64,000 bases of DNA from Xenopus tropicalis (lineage: Eukaryota > Chordata > Amphibia > Anura > Pipidae). Both the position numbers and the translations under genes were made by a program. The number at the start of each line of letters is the position of its first letter. Positions within the stretch are counted from its first letter, which is position 1. Below, piece by piece: positions 10,935-23,066 of this stretch. The stretch spans positions 64,537,378 through 64,601,377 of the forward strand of contig NC_030678.2 of the NCBI RefSeq assembly GCF_000004195.4, given 5' to 3'. The notes beneath the pieces were generated by a model. The model did no database searches, had not been told where the DNA came from, and was given only the letters and a program-made list of their open reading frames with translations.

Positions 10935-11062
10935 TTAGTCTGCAAAAGTTTACAGCCAGGAGACAGTAGAACCTTAGGTCATTTAAAAGGTAAAGTATAT
11001 ATTAGGGAATGTACATCTTGTTTCATTCTTGCCCACCCTTAAGTCCTACTCTGACCATTGGC

Positions 11063-11534
11063 TAAAAGGAGAAAGAATGGTAAAAACGTAAGTAAGCTTT
11101 AGCAGAAAGGTCTATGTAAATACAGCCATCAGCACTTACAGAAAAGCTGCACTTTATCCTCTATCAAAAGAAACACAGGATTTCTTGCCTCTTTTTTTGT
11201 AAACATGTTGTTCGGGTATCTGACTTCCTCTCTCAGAATAATCCTTCATTCCCTGGGCCAGAGTCTGCCCAGTTCTCTCCTCTCTCCCCTCCCACAAGAA
11301 TGCTAAGAACTCCCACCCCCCTCCCTTAGGAATGTGTGATTCGAGCTATCACAACTAGAGCTGTAGCAGGAAACTAAATAAAATGGCTGCTGCTGTCTTA
11401 AGCAAACAGAGAAAGCTTCTACAGCTGTTTACTCAGGTATATTAATGTTTTCTGCAGAATAAATATTGTGTTCTAGGTGACACTAATGAGGTAAATCTAT
11501 TGGCAGTAAAATGGCAAAATGACTTTCCTTCACC
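11063..11534. mobile_element. T2-like MITE fragment
   Basis: Starts AAAAGGAGAAAGAATGGTAA and shares 'aaaggtctatgtaaatacag' and 'ggaatgtgtgat' with 8911-9969. The right end 'gactttccttcacc' abuts a palindromic TTAA element. Confidence 0.55.
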
Positions 11535-11862
11535 TTAAGGCTGATGCAACATGAGGCGTAGGGCGGATATTTTCGGCAAGCGTAAAAGCGCTTCCTGAAA
11601 ATTCCGCCCTACGCCTCCTACATGTGCCTGCACCCAAATGAATGAGATACGCTCGGGTGCAGGCACATGTAGCCGATATACGCATGAAAACGCGAGACTT
11701 TGCATTATCTCGCGCTTTCATGTGTATATCGGCTACATGTTCTTGCACCCGAGCGTATCTCATTCATTCGGGTGCAGGCACATGTAGGAGGCGAATTTTC
11801 AGGAAGTGCTTTTATGCTTGCCGAAAATATCCGCCCTACGCCTTGTGTGGCATTAGCCTTAA
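11535..11862. mobile_element. palindromic TTAA-flanked MITE
   Basis: Begins TTAAGGCTGATGCAACATGA and ends TGTGGCATTAGCCTTAA. It is almost wholly a hairpin: 'cgtagggcggatattttcgg' pairs with its complement near 11823, and 'gggtgcaggcacatgtag' appears in both arms. TTAA at both ends suggests a Kolobok/piggyBac-type target. Confidence 0.75.
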
Positions 11863-11871
11863 CTGTCTTAG

Positions 11872-12160
11872 GGTGGCGATACATGGGCTGATAAAAACTG
11901 CTGATGGACAGAATCAGCAGTGTATGGGGCCCTCAGACAGGCCTGCCCAACTGATTTCTGGCTGAAAATTGCCCACATGACGATCAGGCAGGGTCGAGGA
12001 GTGCATTGCCTTTTTGATGTGATCCTCACCCTGAAGGCCTGCATCTCGTCAATGTGATCTGACCGGTTGGGTCAAGAACTGAACAATTGGATCAATCTAA
12101 TACTACACATCTCAAAGTGAGCATATTAGGGAAAGATCTGTGCATTTGGCTACCTTGCCA
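11872..12160. mobile_element. hAT-like MITE fragment (gggtggcgatacatgggctg)
   Basis: Left end and interior ('ggctgataaaa', 'gtgtatggggccctc') match a common frog MITE with internal hairpin. Right end not defined. A related copy lies at 32930-33118. Confidence 0.4.
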
Positions 12161-12337
12161 AGAGAGTGGATCTTTCAGCATATGGACTCATGGGCCGTTT
12201 TATAATGTGCTCCCCAGAAAATTTTGTTGTTAGGGGCACCGTGATTTCTGATGCCGGCCCTGCCTGTGGAATTTGTTTTCATCCCAATTTGCAAGTGATA
12301 TGCCAAAACAGACACAAACTTGTATCAAAATAAACAA

Positions 12338-12590
12338 GGTCGGATTGGGAAGTGCAGGGCCCACTGGGGCTGCTGCCTCAGGGGCCCCTGCACTTCCCAA
12401 TGGACCCCCCATGCCGCTGCCTTCACACCCCCCCATGACCTGTCTAACCCCATCCCCTGAGCATGCGTACCTTCAGTGCTTCAGGGGTGGGAGACCGCTG
12501 GCTCAGGGCAGCACTTGGCAGGGATCTGGTCTGACCAATCAGGGCCCACCTGATTTTTTCCCGGTTCCCTGCCAGCCCAGTCTGACCCTG
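12338..12590. mobile_element. MITE with GGTCGGATTGGG ends
   Basis: The left end 'ggtcggattgggaagtgcag' folds with 'ctgcacttcccaatgg' about 50 bp on. The right end 'cccagtctgaccctg' resembles the inverted terminus. No coding content. Confidence 0.5.
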
Positions 12591-12999
12591 CATGTATAAA
12601 AACTACATAGAACACAGATTGCAATGGACTCAACTTAGAATGTGCCTTCAGTTATGATGGAATTCTGGGAAAAATGCTGAGGCTTTTAATGGTTTCAATT
12701 GTTATTGTCAATTTGTGAGGACAACAAAAAACAATATAAAATTTCCCTTGGATGATGTTAGATTTTGTATCTCAGATGTAATTACAAATGCTGGCACTAA
12801 ACACAGATATAATACTCGGCTGAAAGGGTTCAAACAATGCTTTGAGGAAAATATCCGTAACACCATGTAAAACTAAATACATACAAAAAGAGCTTGTCTT
12901 TTCTCATAAGCAATTTTTTAAAACGTCCCTCCCCAAGCTTGCTGTGTAACCCTGCCCCCTGAATGGGCCAGTCAGAGCCACACGCTTTGTTACTGAAGG
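12591..12999. other. unassigned stretch
   Basis: AT-rich, no recognised repeat termini or exons. Confidence 0.4.
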
Positions 13000-13610
13000 A
13001 CAAGGGATGCGCCTAATGTGAGGATATGTTCAGAGTCGGGAACGCGCACGCAGGTCTCTGCCCTAATGCGGGGCAAGAGCTGAAAGGAAGACAGCTCTGA
13101 AAAGGCTGTCATAAGAGAACTGGTACCTACACCATACACGGGGCTTGCTTTCAAGAAAAACAGAGGTCAATATCGACCTATGGTGTGAAAAACGAAAAAC
13201 ACCGCTTCCTTCTCCTTTGTGAGAGCATTCATTGTGCGGGTTGAATCCACTCCCATCACCTCGGCTGAATTACGCCCGTACATTGATCAGCAGCTCTCCC
13301 TTGAACAGATGCCCTCATAGCGTTAAGCTCAATCGTTGCTCCACTCTGGATTTAAGAGCAGTACCCTTGCGCTGGAAGCAGCGGTCATCAGCGCTCTTTC
13401 TAACATCAGCACCAAAGCTTGCCACCTTCGCCTTTTCCACACAGGTGCAAGGTGGAAGCTGCAGAGCCACGGAGGGGAGAGCAGCACTATAGGAGCGAGT
13501 CCCAACAGACGGACCCCGAAAACTGCGTTGGTACCTAACAGAAGGATATGACAGGTCAGCAATGCGGCTCAAGGATACCGGTGGTGGCGGGCGGGGGTGG
13601 GCGGATTCTT
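13000..13610 (+). promoter_or_regulatory. CpG-richer, repeat-poor stretch; candidate promoter or non-coding exon
   Basis: By eye roughly 30 CpG dinucleotides occur in about 600 bp, far above the AT-rich, CpG-poor surroundings, and I recognise no transposon ends inside. A GC run (about 13577-13605) resembles Sp-type sites. A good donor-like CAG|GTCAGC occurs near 13554, so an untranslated exon ending there is possible. It lies 32 kb upstream of the nfasc coding exon on the same strand. No canonical TATA or Inr was convincing. It could instead be an old unrecognised repeat; assignment to nfasc is inference only. Confidence 0.3.
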
Positions 13611-15109
13611 GTCATCTAAGCACTTAGGTTTGGGCCTTGGTATGGTGGTGCTGCACAGGATAATAAGGACAGTGTATTTATTTGTACCAGGTGTTTGTGT
13701 CCAAGCACTAAGCAGCACCCCTCTTTTTATTATCTTCACCATTCCTCCTGCCAGAGGATGTTACTGCTACGGTACCTGCAACTCGCTTTTACTGTTGCAT
13801 ATATTTTCTCTTTGTGTGAACGCCCCCCCCCTTATGTATTCACTTCATCATTCATCATTCATTGCATCTGAGTATGCTTTCCTATGTCCCATTCTCCTAT
13901 TCTATACAATAAATGACTCTTTATCTTTTCTTTGTTAGTGCTGTTTCCAGTGCATACCCTTTCCTTATAGAATATATTTTCTCATTTATATATGTGCCAT
14001 AATTATAGTTGGCACAATCAACTTACTCCCTTCTGGTGTCATGTCATTGTAGTGACTGTGCTTTCTGTTTAGAGGCCGTGGAATTGCCTAAAACAGAGTT
14101 ATTGCTAATATTTTGTCATGAGATACCAAACGGCTAGTATTTACCAATTTTCATAACCTGGCCAGTACAATGATTTTTTGGTGCCAGTTTATTAATAGGA
14201 AAGAAAAACAAAGATAGGATAGTCAGTATTTCTTCCAGCAATGGAGAGACCCCTGAAACACAATGGTCCTACTCAAAGGACCAATTTGAGAAATTATCTG
14301 AAGCAGTTCAGTGGCAGGCAATGGCCTTGGAGGGACCAGTATTGTCACACTTCCTTAGATTTTGTGTTAAGCCTTATGGGATGAGCCATTTATTATGAGT
14401 CTAGTTAACTATTTTTTGTATCACTTACACGGATACATACATAGGAAATGCTTTCTTATAAGTAGGCCACTGAGTTGGCTAATTTTAAGCTATGCATCAG
14501 CTAAAATGATGTGGACTGTGTGATTCCACTATGATTTCAGCATAATCTCTAGAGCATGAGCAGGCAATATAAATTCTATGCAGAACTTCATGGAGAGTGA
14601 TATTTTGATTATAACTACTTTATATAGTAACATTGGTAGATCTTTGTAAAGTACATTTGCCGTCAAAATGTTTTCAGTTTTCATGATTATGGTGTAGTGG
14701 TTTGCAATACTACCTTGCAGCTTTGTGGTCCTTGTCTTAAATCCAGCCAGGGCAGTATCCATAATGGGTTAGTATGGAAGGGACTGATCATGTATAATCT
14801 ATGTAAAAGCACTGCAGAACATGCCAGCACTATATATAGAGAGGATGATAATTTATTTATGCTTTCCCATTACTACTTTAATTATATTTTGGGGTCAACA
14901 GCCTCAAAACAAAATACATTTTTGTAATAGAGACTTTCACTTGAAGCCTTACTTTCTAGGGTGTTTCCAGTCTATGGTTCTTATCAAATTCTTAGGCTGG
15001 GAACACCCTGGAAAGTGATATAGACCATAGATTTTAAGCTTCACTGAGCCAGGGCCTGATGGGAATGTTTTTATACCAATTTAATGAAGCAGGTGGAAAC
15101 TTTGACAGT
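13611..15109. other. unassigned stretch
   Basis: No exon or mobile element could be supported. Open frames (for example 13597-13938) lack domains or splice context. A short hairpin near 14957-15030 uses 'gggtgtttccag' / 'ctgggaacaccctgg'-type arms. Confidence 0.35.
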
Positions 15110-15114
15110 GGGGT

Positions 15115-15470
15115 TGCTGTAAATGTCATCATTTGGATTTTGCCAAGGCTTTTTGTACAGTGCCACATACATGACTGCGTCCTAAACTAGAGTTTTGGCA
15201 ATGTTTTCTGTAAATATATAGGAAACTGCTAAAGGATCATGTACAGAGAGGGTGGTTGTCAATGGTCATTCACTACTTGCAGTAGGGTTCCTAGTATAGA
15301 GCCACAAGTCTCAGTATTGGGGCTATGTTAGGAAAATCAAGACATAGAAAGACTTAGGGATAATAAACTTGTAGCAAGAAATGCCAATGCATGGACATAT
15401 AAGGTACTGAGCTGTATTGAAAGGGGTATAGATTATCGAAAGAAGCAATACTTCCAAATTTGCCCCCACA
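15115..15470 (+). mobile_element. decayed CR1 LINE fragment (RT region)
   Basis: Translated pieces LDFAKAFCTVPHT and, in a later frame, KVLSCIERGIDYRK match the YLDFSKAFDTVPH and KVLSCIKKGIDSRD blocks of the better-preserved CR1 at 26726-28012. Stops and shifts throughout. Confidence 0.6.
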
Positions 15471-15707
15471 GGCCTCCATGTTGACAGTGCTGACCTATAA
15501 CGTCTTCTACATACTACAAGGGTTTTGTGATGTTAATTTTTTTCAGTGGGATAGAAAAGAGCAATCATTATTTCTCATAATGGTCCTTAAAGTTAGAAAA
15601 ACATAGATCAATATTCTACTAATTGGATAATGTGATACAAGTTGCAAACTTTGTACCAGGTCTAGCAACTCAGAACAACCAGAAGTTAGCTTTCAAACAG
15701 ATATCCA

Positions 15708-16113
15708 TTAAAGGAACAGTAACACCAAAAAATGAAAGTGTATAAAAGTAATTACAATATAATGTGCTGTCGCCCTGCATTTCTACAATTGATGTGTTTG
15801 CCTCAGAAAGACTACTATAGTTTATATAAGTAAGCTGCTGTGTAGCCATGGGGGCATCCATTCAAAGGAGAAAAGGCACAGGTTACTTAGCAGATAACAG
15901 ATAAAACCCCTTATCTACTAGTTATCTGCTATGTAACCTGTGCCTTTTCTCCTTTTTTCCAGCTTGAATGACTGCCCCCATGGCTGCACAGCAGCTTATT
16001 TATATAGTAGCTTTTCTGTAGCAAAAACACCAGTTTTTTTTTGCAGAGCAACAGCACATTATATTTTAATTACTTTAAAACACTTTAATTTTTTATTGTT
16101 ACTGTTTCTTTAA
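15708..16113. mobile_element. T2/Kolobok-like MITE, complete
   Basis: TTAAAGGAACAGTAACACC at the left and GTTACTGTTTCTTTAA at the right, with an internal hairpin ('agccatgggggcat' / 'tgcccccatggct'; 'cacaggttac' / 'gtaacctgtg'). A second copy begins at 63624. Confidence 0.8.
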
Positions 16114-16752
16114 ATTATACTGCCTTATTGGTTGCTTTTGGTTATTACACCTTGGTGCAAAATGTATACATTTATCCAAATTATAGTATTAATACTCTAC
16201 TACCTCCTGTTTTCTTACTTGCTAAACTTAGCTCCAACTTTGCCTTTGCATGTGTCCTTGCAAAGAATTGGTGAATAAGGTATCATGTATTGTATTGTTT
16301 CCTTGAACATTCATCCTTATTATGCCCCCTTAAGGAAAAATGAAGAAAATAATAAAGCCTGTTGCTACATATTTTTAAAAGTCAGAACCACTTGGACAGG
16401 TTTGGTGTGTTATAGGAGAAAGTAGTGTTATGGCTATTATATAATACATCCGCCTACTCCAACCTTTATAGATGACATTTTTTGCTAACTAACTATTTTG
16501 AAAACATTTTTTATTTTGCTCAGTCTATTTTACTGAGTTTCATTTTTACACTGAACTGTTCCTTTAAGGAAAGTCTATTTGTTTATTGTTCCTCACAATT
16601 TCAAAATGGAATCAATTAACACCATAATTGCGTCAGTACACAGAAAGCATTGACTCCTTTCTGTAGACCTCTGTAGGGCATGTCAACCCCAAAAATACTT
16701 TTTTGCATAATAAAAGAAAACATCATTCTAAGCAATTTTCCAATGTGAAATA
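16114..16752. other. unassigned stretch
   Basis: AT-rich; includes scattered 'cctttaagg' words that may be T2-like remnants, but no complete element or exon. Confidence 0.35.
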
Positions 16753-16945
16753 CAGTTGCAAGAAAAAGTATGTGAACCCTTTGGAATTAAATGGATTTCT
16801 GCACAAATTGATTATAAAATGTGATCTGATCTTCATCTAAGTCACAACAATCACAGTCTGCTTAAACGAATACTGCACAAATAATTAAATGTTTCCATGT
16901 TTTTATTGAACATACCATGTAAACATTCACACTGCAGGTGGAATA
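16753..16945 (+). mobile_element. Tc1/mariner-like non-autonomous element, partial
   Basis: Starts CAGTTGCAAGAAAAAGTATG and includes 'gtctgcttaaac' and 'tgtttccatgtttttattga', a terminus family widespread in fish and amphibian genomes. The right end is lost after 'cactgcaggtgg'. Confidence 0.7.
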
Positions 16946-17626
16946 GTAATAGTAAATAGTAATAATAAATAAATGTAATGTAAAGCTGTAATAAGCAAAG
17001 CTGCTTACAATTTTGTTTTCTTCTATTAGGCAAAAAATTATATTTTGCATTGCCTTGTCCTTTAAGGACACTATTCTTTATACCACAATGACCCCCATCA
17101 CCTTGTTGGCAGCACTTTAAATTTCAAGCTCTTCTGTTTTGCCTGTTGACCTCTCCCCATACTATTATGAAACACCTAACGGTAAATGACCACAGCAAGA
17201 GCTGTTACCTACCCAGGCCAACAGCTGACTGATAGATTTGAAAAATTGAGATAGCGGTTTTCTCTGGCATATCTCCACCCTTCTTTTTTTTTTCTTTTTC
17301 TATATGCTTATCTGTGTTTAATTCAATTTTATAGAACACTAAAGGTCTGATTTACTAAAATTATTTTTTTTCTGGCCTTCAAAGTCATATAAACTTGACA
17401 TGGTATAAACTCGAATTAAATTTGATCATTGTTGTATTCATAAAATGTCACAATAATACTGTTATCAGTCGGAAGAAAATTTAGACTTTACATTCAGAAA
17501 TAAAAATTTTTTTGAAAGTATTAAATATTAAAAATTTGAGTTTAAACGTACGTTTGTTTCCATGAATTCCAAACAAGAATTGCTCCAGCAGCCAGTTTAG
17601 TAGCATTGGCGCTCATTCTTTGTTTC
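16946..17626. other. unassigned stretch
   Basis: AT-rich with short A/T runs; a small 'gtcctttaaggac' palindrome near 17057. No exon recognised. Confidence 0.35.
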
Positions 17627-17822
17627 ACTTGAAACTGCGTGAAATAAAAAAAATGATGGGATTAACTTTCCCTTGAAAATGTGTCAAATGAAAAACAATG
17701 ATGGGATTAATTTCCTCCTGAAACTGTGTGAAATAGAAAATAATGATGGCATCAATTTCCCCATGAAACTCTGTGAAATAGAAAACAATGAGGTGATTAA
17801 CTTCCCCTTGAAAATGTGTCAA
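17627..17822 (+). repeat. 45-bp minisatellite, about 4.4 copies
   Basis: Units of 45 bp ('gaaactgtgtgaaatagaaa' type) with 10-20% divergence. Because 45 is a multiple of three, one frame reads a 15-residue peptide repeat on each strand; there is no other sign of coding. Confidence 0.75.
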
Positions 17823-18066
17823 GGACAGGCTGTCAGTAACTATTCCTCCACTATTCTAAGCCTTCATAGGACTCAATAGTACTCGACAGATCAAAGCTGC
17901 TCTCATAATTCGTAATTTATTAATGTTTAGTCAACTTTTTTTGCTAAAAAAGTCTATGATCAACCCATGCACATAAAAGAATTACTTCACAACCTTTTCA
18001 GTAGTTACTAAGATAATAACTTCATACACAGCACTTGTCACTTCAATGATATTGGGGGTGTGAGAT

Positions 18067-18535
18067 CTAAATGCTAAATATCACATTAGGCTATGCGAAA
18101 ATTAACACCTACTTGAGGCAGGCGGTAATTATAGAAAAGTACAGTTAATGAGCTTTTGGCAATAAAATATGGACTTTGCAGTGTTATTTATTCAAGTCTG
18201 TGTTGGCCCTAGAGTGATTCAGCCTTCAGTTTGCAGGGAAATGGGCATTTTCAGTACAGTAATTTTCCAAAAGTATTGGCATGTATGGCTAACATGGAGT
18301 GCATTTTTTTTGCACGCGGCAACTATTTATACACGGTGCGTTGATTAGTGCTCGTTCTGTCAAATACCGCATGAAAATAGTCTTCGCGACTAAAATAACG
18401 CACGCAGTATCACGCGGAAATTAACGCAAGCATGCTTTTAGTGAATCGTGTGTTAAGACATGAAAAATTAGACGCGATAAAAATTTTAACGCATGCTATA
18501 AATAACGCACGTTTTAACGCACTTTAGTGAATCAG
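18067..18535. mobile_element. MITE fragment, GGGCTGATTCACTAAAG family
   Basis: Right end 'cactttagtgaatcagccc' intact; left end truncated near 18067. 'tatgcgaaaattaacaccta' and 'atatggactttgcagtgtta' are shared with 59046-60151 and, inverted, with 5919-6547. Confidence 0.6.
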
Positions 18536-19424
18536 CCCTTTTATGTTAAACCTTGGTATGAGACCATCAACCATCCTAATGACGAAGTGGGCATTCTTCT
18601 GTAGAGGGAAGCTTAATTCCAGTTCTTGATTGAATAGGACAGATCCACTTCCAATTGGTAACAGAGAGTATCTGTCATGTCCCACCTGAAATCCAGTCTG
18701 CAGTACTGGTTAGGTCCTTTAAAACTTCTTGGGTTTTCTCCCTTTGTCAAACCAATTGGGGGATTCTAGAGATAAACGCAGTCCTTTAATTTTTTTTGGA
18801 GACTGGGGTATTTGTAAAATGCTGTTTTTATTTGCTTCTCTGTTAAAAGGCTAGGCTCTGAATTTCAAAATAAAAAAATTCAGAAGTTTCTTATGTAAGG
18901 AATTAACAGAGGCATCAGGAACATTTTGTTACTGATGGAAGTACAGCTGAATCCTAGTTTTAGGTTTTCCAGCATAAATTCTGGGAAAACATGAAATAAA
19001 ACATGAAATGTACTTGTGTGGATCTGGGGAAATAATAATGTAAATTACAAAGAAATCTGATGGCATAAAATTAGGGTTCTCTGTATTTCTCATATTTCAG
19101 TGGGTAGAGAAGAATTTTAATCTTCTAATAGCGGTCCATTTACGTGGGCTTAGAATAGGAGAAGTGATCAGTGTGCTGTCATAGCAGTAGTTTTCTGCTA
19201 GATAATGACTTATGTGGTGCCTTTTGGAGTTTCCTAGAGCAAGTGGCCAATGGTTTTCTTATGTTTTTTTCTTCTCCTCCCAGTCCTTCTAAAAGATCCA
19301 GGCTTACAAAGTTGTCACAGGAGCTGCCCATCTTGGATGTTGTTAGGAGTATCAATGACACACACACATGCTCAGTGTCCTGATGGCAGCCGTTGGAAAG
19401 CAAAGCTTAGGGGTCATTGCTAGT
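18536..19424. other. unassigned stretch
   Basis: No gene or repeat termini recognised. Confidence 0.35.
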
Positions 19425-19655
19425 GATGAGCAAATTTTTTTGCCAGGCATGGTTTTGCAGCAAATTTCTACAATTAGCCATTCGTGATTTTTTTCACGAC
19501 TGTGTAAAAAAAAGGGTGCACATATCAAAAAATTTGTAAAATTCAGGTGCCGCACAGCATCTGTGTTTTCTGTTTTTTTTGCCATTTTGCTAATTTTTCC
19601 ATAGTTTTGTGAATTTTTCACCTAGGCGGAACAGGACAGATTCGCTCATCACAAA
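19425..19655. mobile_element. MITE with AGTGATGAGCAAAT ends
   Basis: Left 'tagtgatgagcaaattttt' and right 'gattcgctcatcac' are inverted. A sister copy at 59515-59812 is nested in another MITE. Confidence 0.6.
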
Positions 19656-20521
19656 TTATTTAGCAGAAAATGAGGTTTGCATCGTAATCAAATAAGCTGA
19701 TTCTACAGGGCTGATTATTTCATTTTGATGTTAAATGCACTGATTGGAGTTGCCATCTAATTAGAATCTAACTTAATTACTAATTAACTACAGGGCTGAG
19801 GTTGCCTTGGGCTTAAACAGAAGCCCAAAACATGGTGTGTAGCATTTATATCCTACTTTTTTGTTAAGCTTTAGTTCTCCTTTAAAGGCATTCTGTCATG
19901 ATTTTTATAGTATAGTTTTTATTACTATATTACACTGTTCACATTACAAATAATTTATTCTACCATTTAAAATGTTATTCTTGAACCAATAAATGTATTA
20001 TTTTAAAGTTGAAATATTGGTTTGTAGGCAGCCATCTTACTGAATTGTGTCTGATTCTGAGCTTTCAGAAGGAGTCAGCACCCACACATTAGAACAGATT
20101 TCATTTAAGCTATTGTTTCTCCTACTCCATGTAACTTGGAGGAGTCATGACTTGAGTGGGTCAGACTTGGATTTTTACTTTTGAGTGCCTTTCTGATATC
20201 TACCACTAAGTGGGGCATGGTAACATTTTTAGCAATATCGGTGTCAGGTTGCAGCTATATTGCTACCTTGCCATTGTTGGTAATATCACTCCATCTTGCA
20301 GTGACTGAAACTTATCAGAGCACAAGTCACATGGCCATGGGCACCTGGAAAAGTAAGAATATGTCTAGCCCCATGTCAGATTTCATTAATTATAACAAAA
20401 ATCTCTTTGCTTATTTTAAAGGAAAAGTAATGCTAAAAATTTTTAACTAAAAAATCTATTCTACCCTCCCCCAATAATTGCCTTATCCTGAAAACTATTT
20501 GTTATTTTGAATGCTTTAGAA

Positions 20522-21892
20522 CAGTGCTGTCCAACTTCTGCGGTGCCGAGGGCCGGAATTTCTCTAGCATACATGGTGGAGGGCCGCTAATGGAAGCCAA
20601 TTTTGACCACTCCCCTTTTTGAAACCACACCCACCTCAAACCACACCTATTTTATCACAATGGTGGTAGCACAGCAAATTCCCAAATACTTGGTGCTTAC
20701 TGTGGGGATATCAACCATCATTCATGTGTGAAAGAATTATGTCATATTAAGATATACCCTTAAATTCCATATGCCTTCTCCTCCCCTGTGGATAGCAGAG
20801 CAACCCCCAGTACATAATTACACTCCTTAGGGACCATTTAATGGCTATTTCCAACTGCTAACAAACTCCCACAAACCCCTGCCAGGTTCACCTCCCACAA
20901 GCAGCATAGGGCAAGCAGAGTATGGCACACACAGGCAGCACTCTGCCTTTCCTATGCTGTCTGTGTGTGCCATACTCTGCCTGCCCTACCCTGCCTGTGT
21001 GTGCCATACCCTGCCTGCTCTACCCTGCCTGTGTGTGCCATACTCTGCCTGCCCTACCCTGCCTGTGTGTGCCATACTCTGCCTGCCCTACCCTGCCTGT
21101 GTGTGCCATACTCTGCCTGCCCTACCCTGACTGTGTGTGCCATACTCTACCTGCCCTATGCTGCCTGTGTGTGCCATACTCTGCCTGCCCTACCCTTCCT
21201 GTGTGTGCCATACCCTCCCTGCCCTATGCTGCCTGTGTCTGCCATACTCTACCTGCCCTATGATTGCTGTATGTGCCATACTCTGCCTGCCCTATGCTGG
21301 CTGTATGTGCCATGCTCTGCCTGCCCTACCCTGCCTGTGTGTACCATACCCTCCCTGCCCTAGGCTCCCTGTGTTAGCCATACTCTGCCTGCCCTACCCT
21401 GCCTGTATGTACCATACCCTCCCTGCCCAATTCTGCCTGTGTGTGCCATACTCTGCCTACCCTATGCTCCCTGTGTGTGCCATACTATGCCTGCCCTACC
21501 CTGCCTGTGTGTACCATACCCTCCCTGCCCTATGCTCCCTGTGTGTGCCATACACACAGGCAGCATAGTCCAGGCAGTACCTACATAGGTACCTACAGTA
21601 CCTATGTCTGAGATGTGAAGAAGTGAACAATGGGGGTGATTACAGCCTGAGCCTGAGGTGTGAACACCTGCATGGGGTGAACAATGCAGGTATTAAAAGG
21701 TGTGAAAATCACAGGGGATTACATTTTTAAACAATACAGGAGGATTACAGCCTGAATCTGAGGTGAGAACCATGCAAGGGGCCAGTTAATCTCAGTACTG
21801 ATATCATTTAAATCTTACACAAAGGTAAGCCATCAAAGCAGCCAGACAGGTGGGGGGCCACACAGAGGGGGGTCGCCAGTTGGACAGCACTG
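20522..21892. mobile_element. non-autonomous hAT element with exact 8-bp target duplication
   Basis: Terminal repeats CAGTGCTGTCCAACTTC and GTTGGACAGCACTG. CTTTAGAA flanks both sides (20514-20521 and 21893-21900), the 8-bp duplication expected of hAT. About 600 bp of the interior is a 34-bp minisatellite. No transposase frame. A related truncated copy is at about 24640-24956. Confidence 0.88.
20945..21560 (+). repeat. 34-bp minisatellite inside the hAT element
   Basis: About 18 units of 'gtgccatactctgcctgccc' type, period 34 bp near the left and slightly variable later. Overlapping open frames rich in Cys/Leu/Pro are repeat read-through. Confidence 0.9.
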
Positions 21893-22378
21893 CTTTAGAA
21901 GAAAATACCTGTTAAACTTGGCTTGCGGTCATTTGAACAAAGCCGATATGGCCATGCAGGAGAAAGTATCGGGTGAAGAATCAACTATGCGGTGATCGAT
22001 TGATCGAGCCTAGCCTGACTCCTTCCTATACAGAAGGAAGGCTAGGCTCGATCAGTCGATCGCCCGCATAGTGAACGCTTACCCGGAAACTTTCCCGGCA
22101 TCGCCATATCGCCTTTGTTCAAATGACAGGAAGCCAAGTTTTTTACAGGTATTTTCTTCTAAAGCATTCAAAATAACAAATAGTTTTCAGGATAGGGCAA
22201 TTAATGGGGGAGGGTAGAATAGATTTTTTAGTTAAAAATTTTTAGCGTTACTTTTCCTTTAAAAATCGATTTCAGTGCAGTACTATTAACTGATGTATTT
22301 TGGAAAAAAAAAACATGTTTTCCCATTACAGAATCCTTTTAAGTAAGCAGCATATAAAAGGTCTCTAATCATTCTAAG

Positions 22379-22605
22379 TAGGGATGCACTTAATCACTAT
22401 TTTGGGATTCAGGATTTGACAGAATCCCAAATCCTTTAGGAAAGATTTGACTGAATATGAATCCAAATCCTAACTGTCACATGCTAATCAAGGACCAAAA
22501 CATTCATAACGAACTGCACGGTGAAAAACTTTCAACTGTGATTACATGACAAAGTCACATGAATTAAGGATTCGGTTCGGCCAGGACCATGGGTAGAAAT
22601 ACCTG
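22379..22605. mobile_element. hAT-like MITE (tagggatgcact / gattcggttcgg)
   Basis: Repeated 'gattcgg/aatccaaatcc' words and the left end 'tagggatgcacttaatc' match a common frog MITE. A partial opposite-strand copy lies at 32745-32840. The right end is approximate. Confidence 0.4.
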
Positions 22606-23066
22606 GGTAGAATGCCGATTGTGTCTCTATCTTGGCAAACTTTCTGGGTGTTTGATTTTCTGGTTATCGACTCTTTGTCTGTTCCTGACTATTTTAATTG
22701 CTGCATGCCTTGACCTCTGTCTGATATTTGGATTTTAACCCTTGAAATATCTTGCTATTGGATTTTAGCCTGTTCTGCCTATTTAACCATGTCAGCTTCC
22801 TCTTTGGTACATAGCATCTTGTAGCTCTTGTTTGAAAACTCTATTTTAGTTGGCTTTTACATTCTATACCAAGCCGTTTTAGTTCATCAGTCTTTACCAG
22901 ATAAAGTTGTTTTAAGGTTATAGTCTACCAAGCTCAACCCCTCCAAATAATAATTTTCTCATAATAATAATATTAATACTACAAAAGTACTTTGTATTTA
23001 ACCCCAATTAACTCATATTAATCAATATTAGTGGCAAAACAATCCCATTGGGTTTTTTAATATTTA
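22606..23066. other. unassigned stretch
   Basis: AT-rich; no exon or repeat end recognised. Confidence 0.35.

Larger units (their letters stand above)
20416..22262. mobile_element. middle TTAA element of the nest (palindromic)
   Basis: TTAAAGGAAAAGTAATGCTA at the left and AGCGTTACTTTTCCTTTAA at the right; arms pair over more than 200 bp each once the hAT insert is removed ('aatagttttcaggata' with 'tatcctgaaaactatt'). The inner hairpin around 22000-22050 has 'aggctaggctcgatc' against its complement. Confidence 0.8.
19882..22342. mobile_element. outer TTAA element of a three-level nest
   Basis: Starts TTAAAGGCATTCTGTCATG and ends CCATTACAGAATCCTTTTAA. The right-end sequence ('aaaaaacatgttttcccatt') recurs as a fragment at 26220-26297. 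It contains a second TTAA element (20416-22262), which contains a hAT element (20522-21892). Confidence 0.65.

Noticed and set aside
13403..13425. RE1-like sequence (atcagcaccaaagcttgcc) in the CpG-rich stretch
   Set aside because: Left half matches but the right half lacks the GGACAG core.
20922..21568. Overlapping Cys/Leu/Pro-rich open frames of 113-143 codons
   Set aside because: Read-through of a 34-bp minisatellite inside a hAT element; all are repeat artefacts without exon context.
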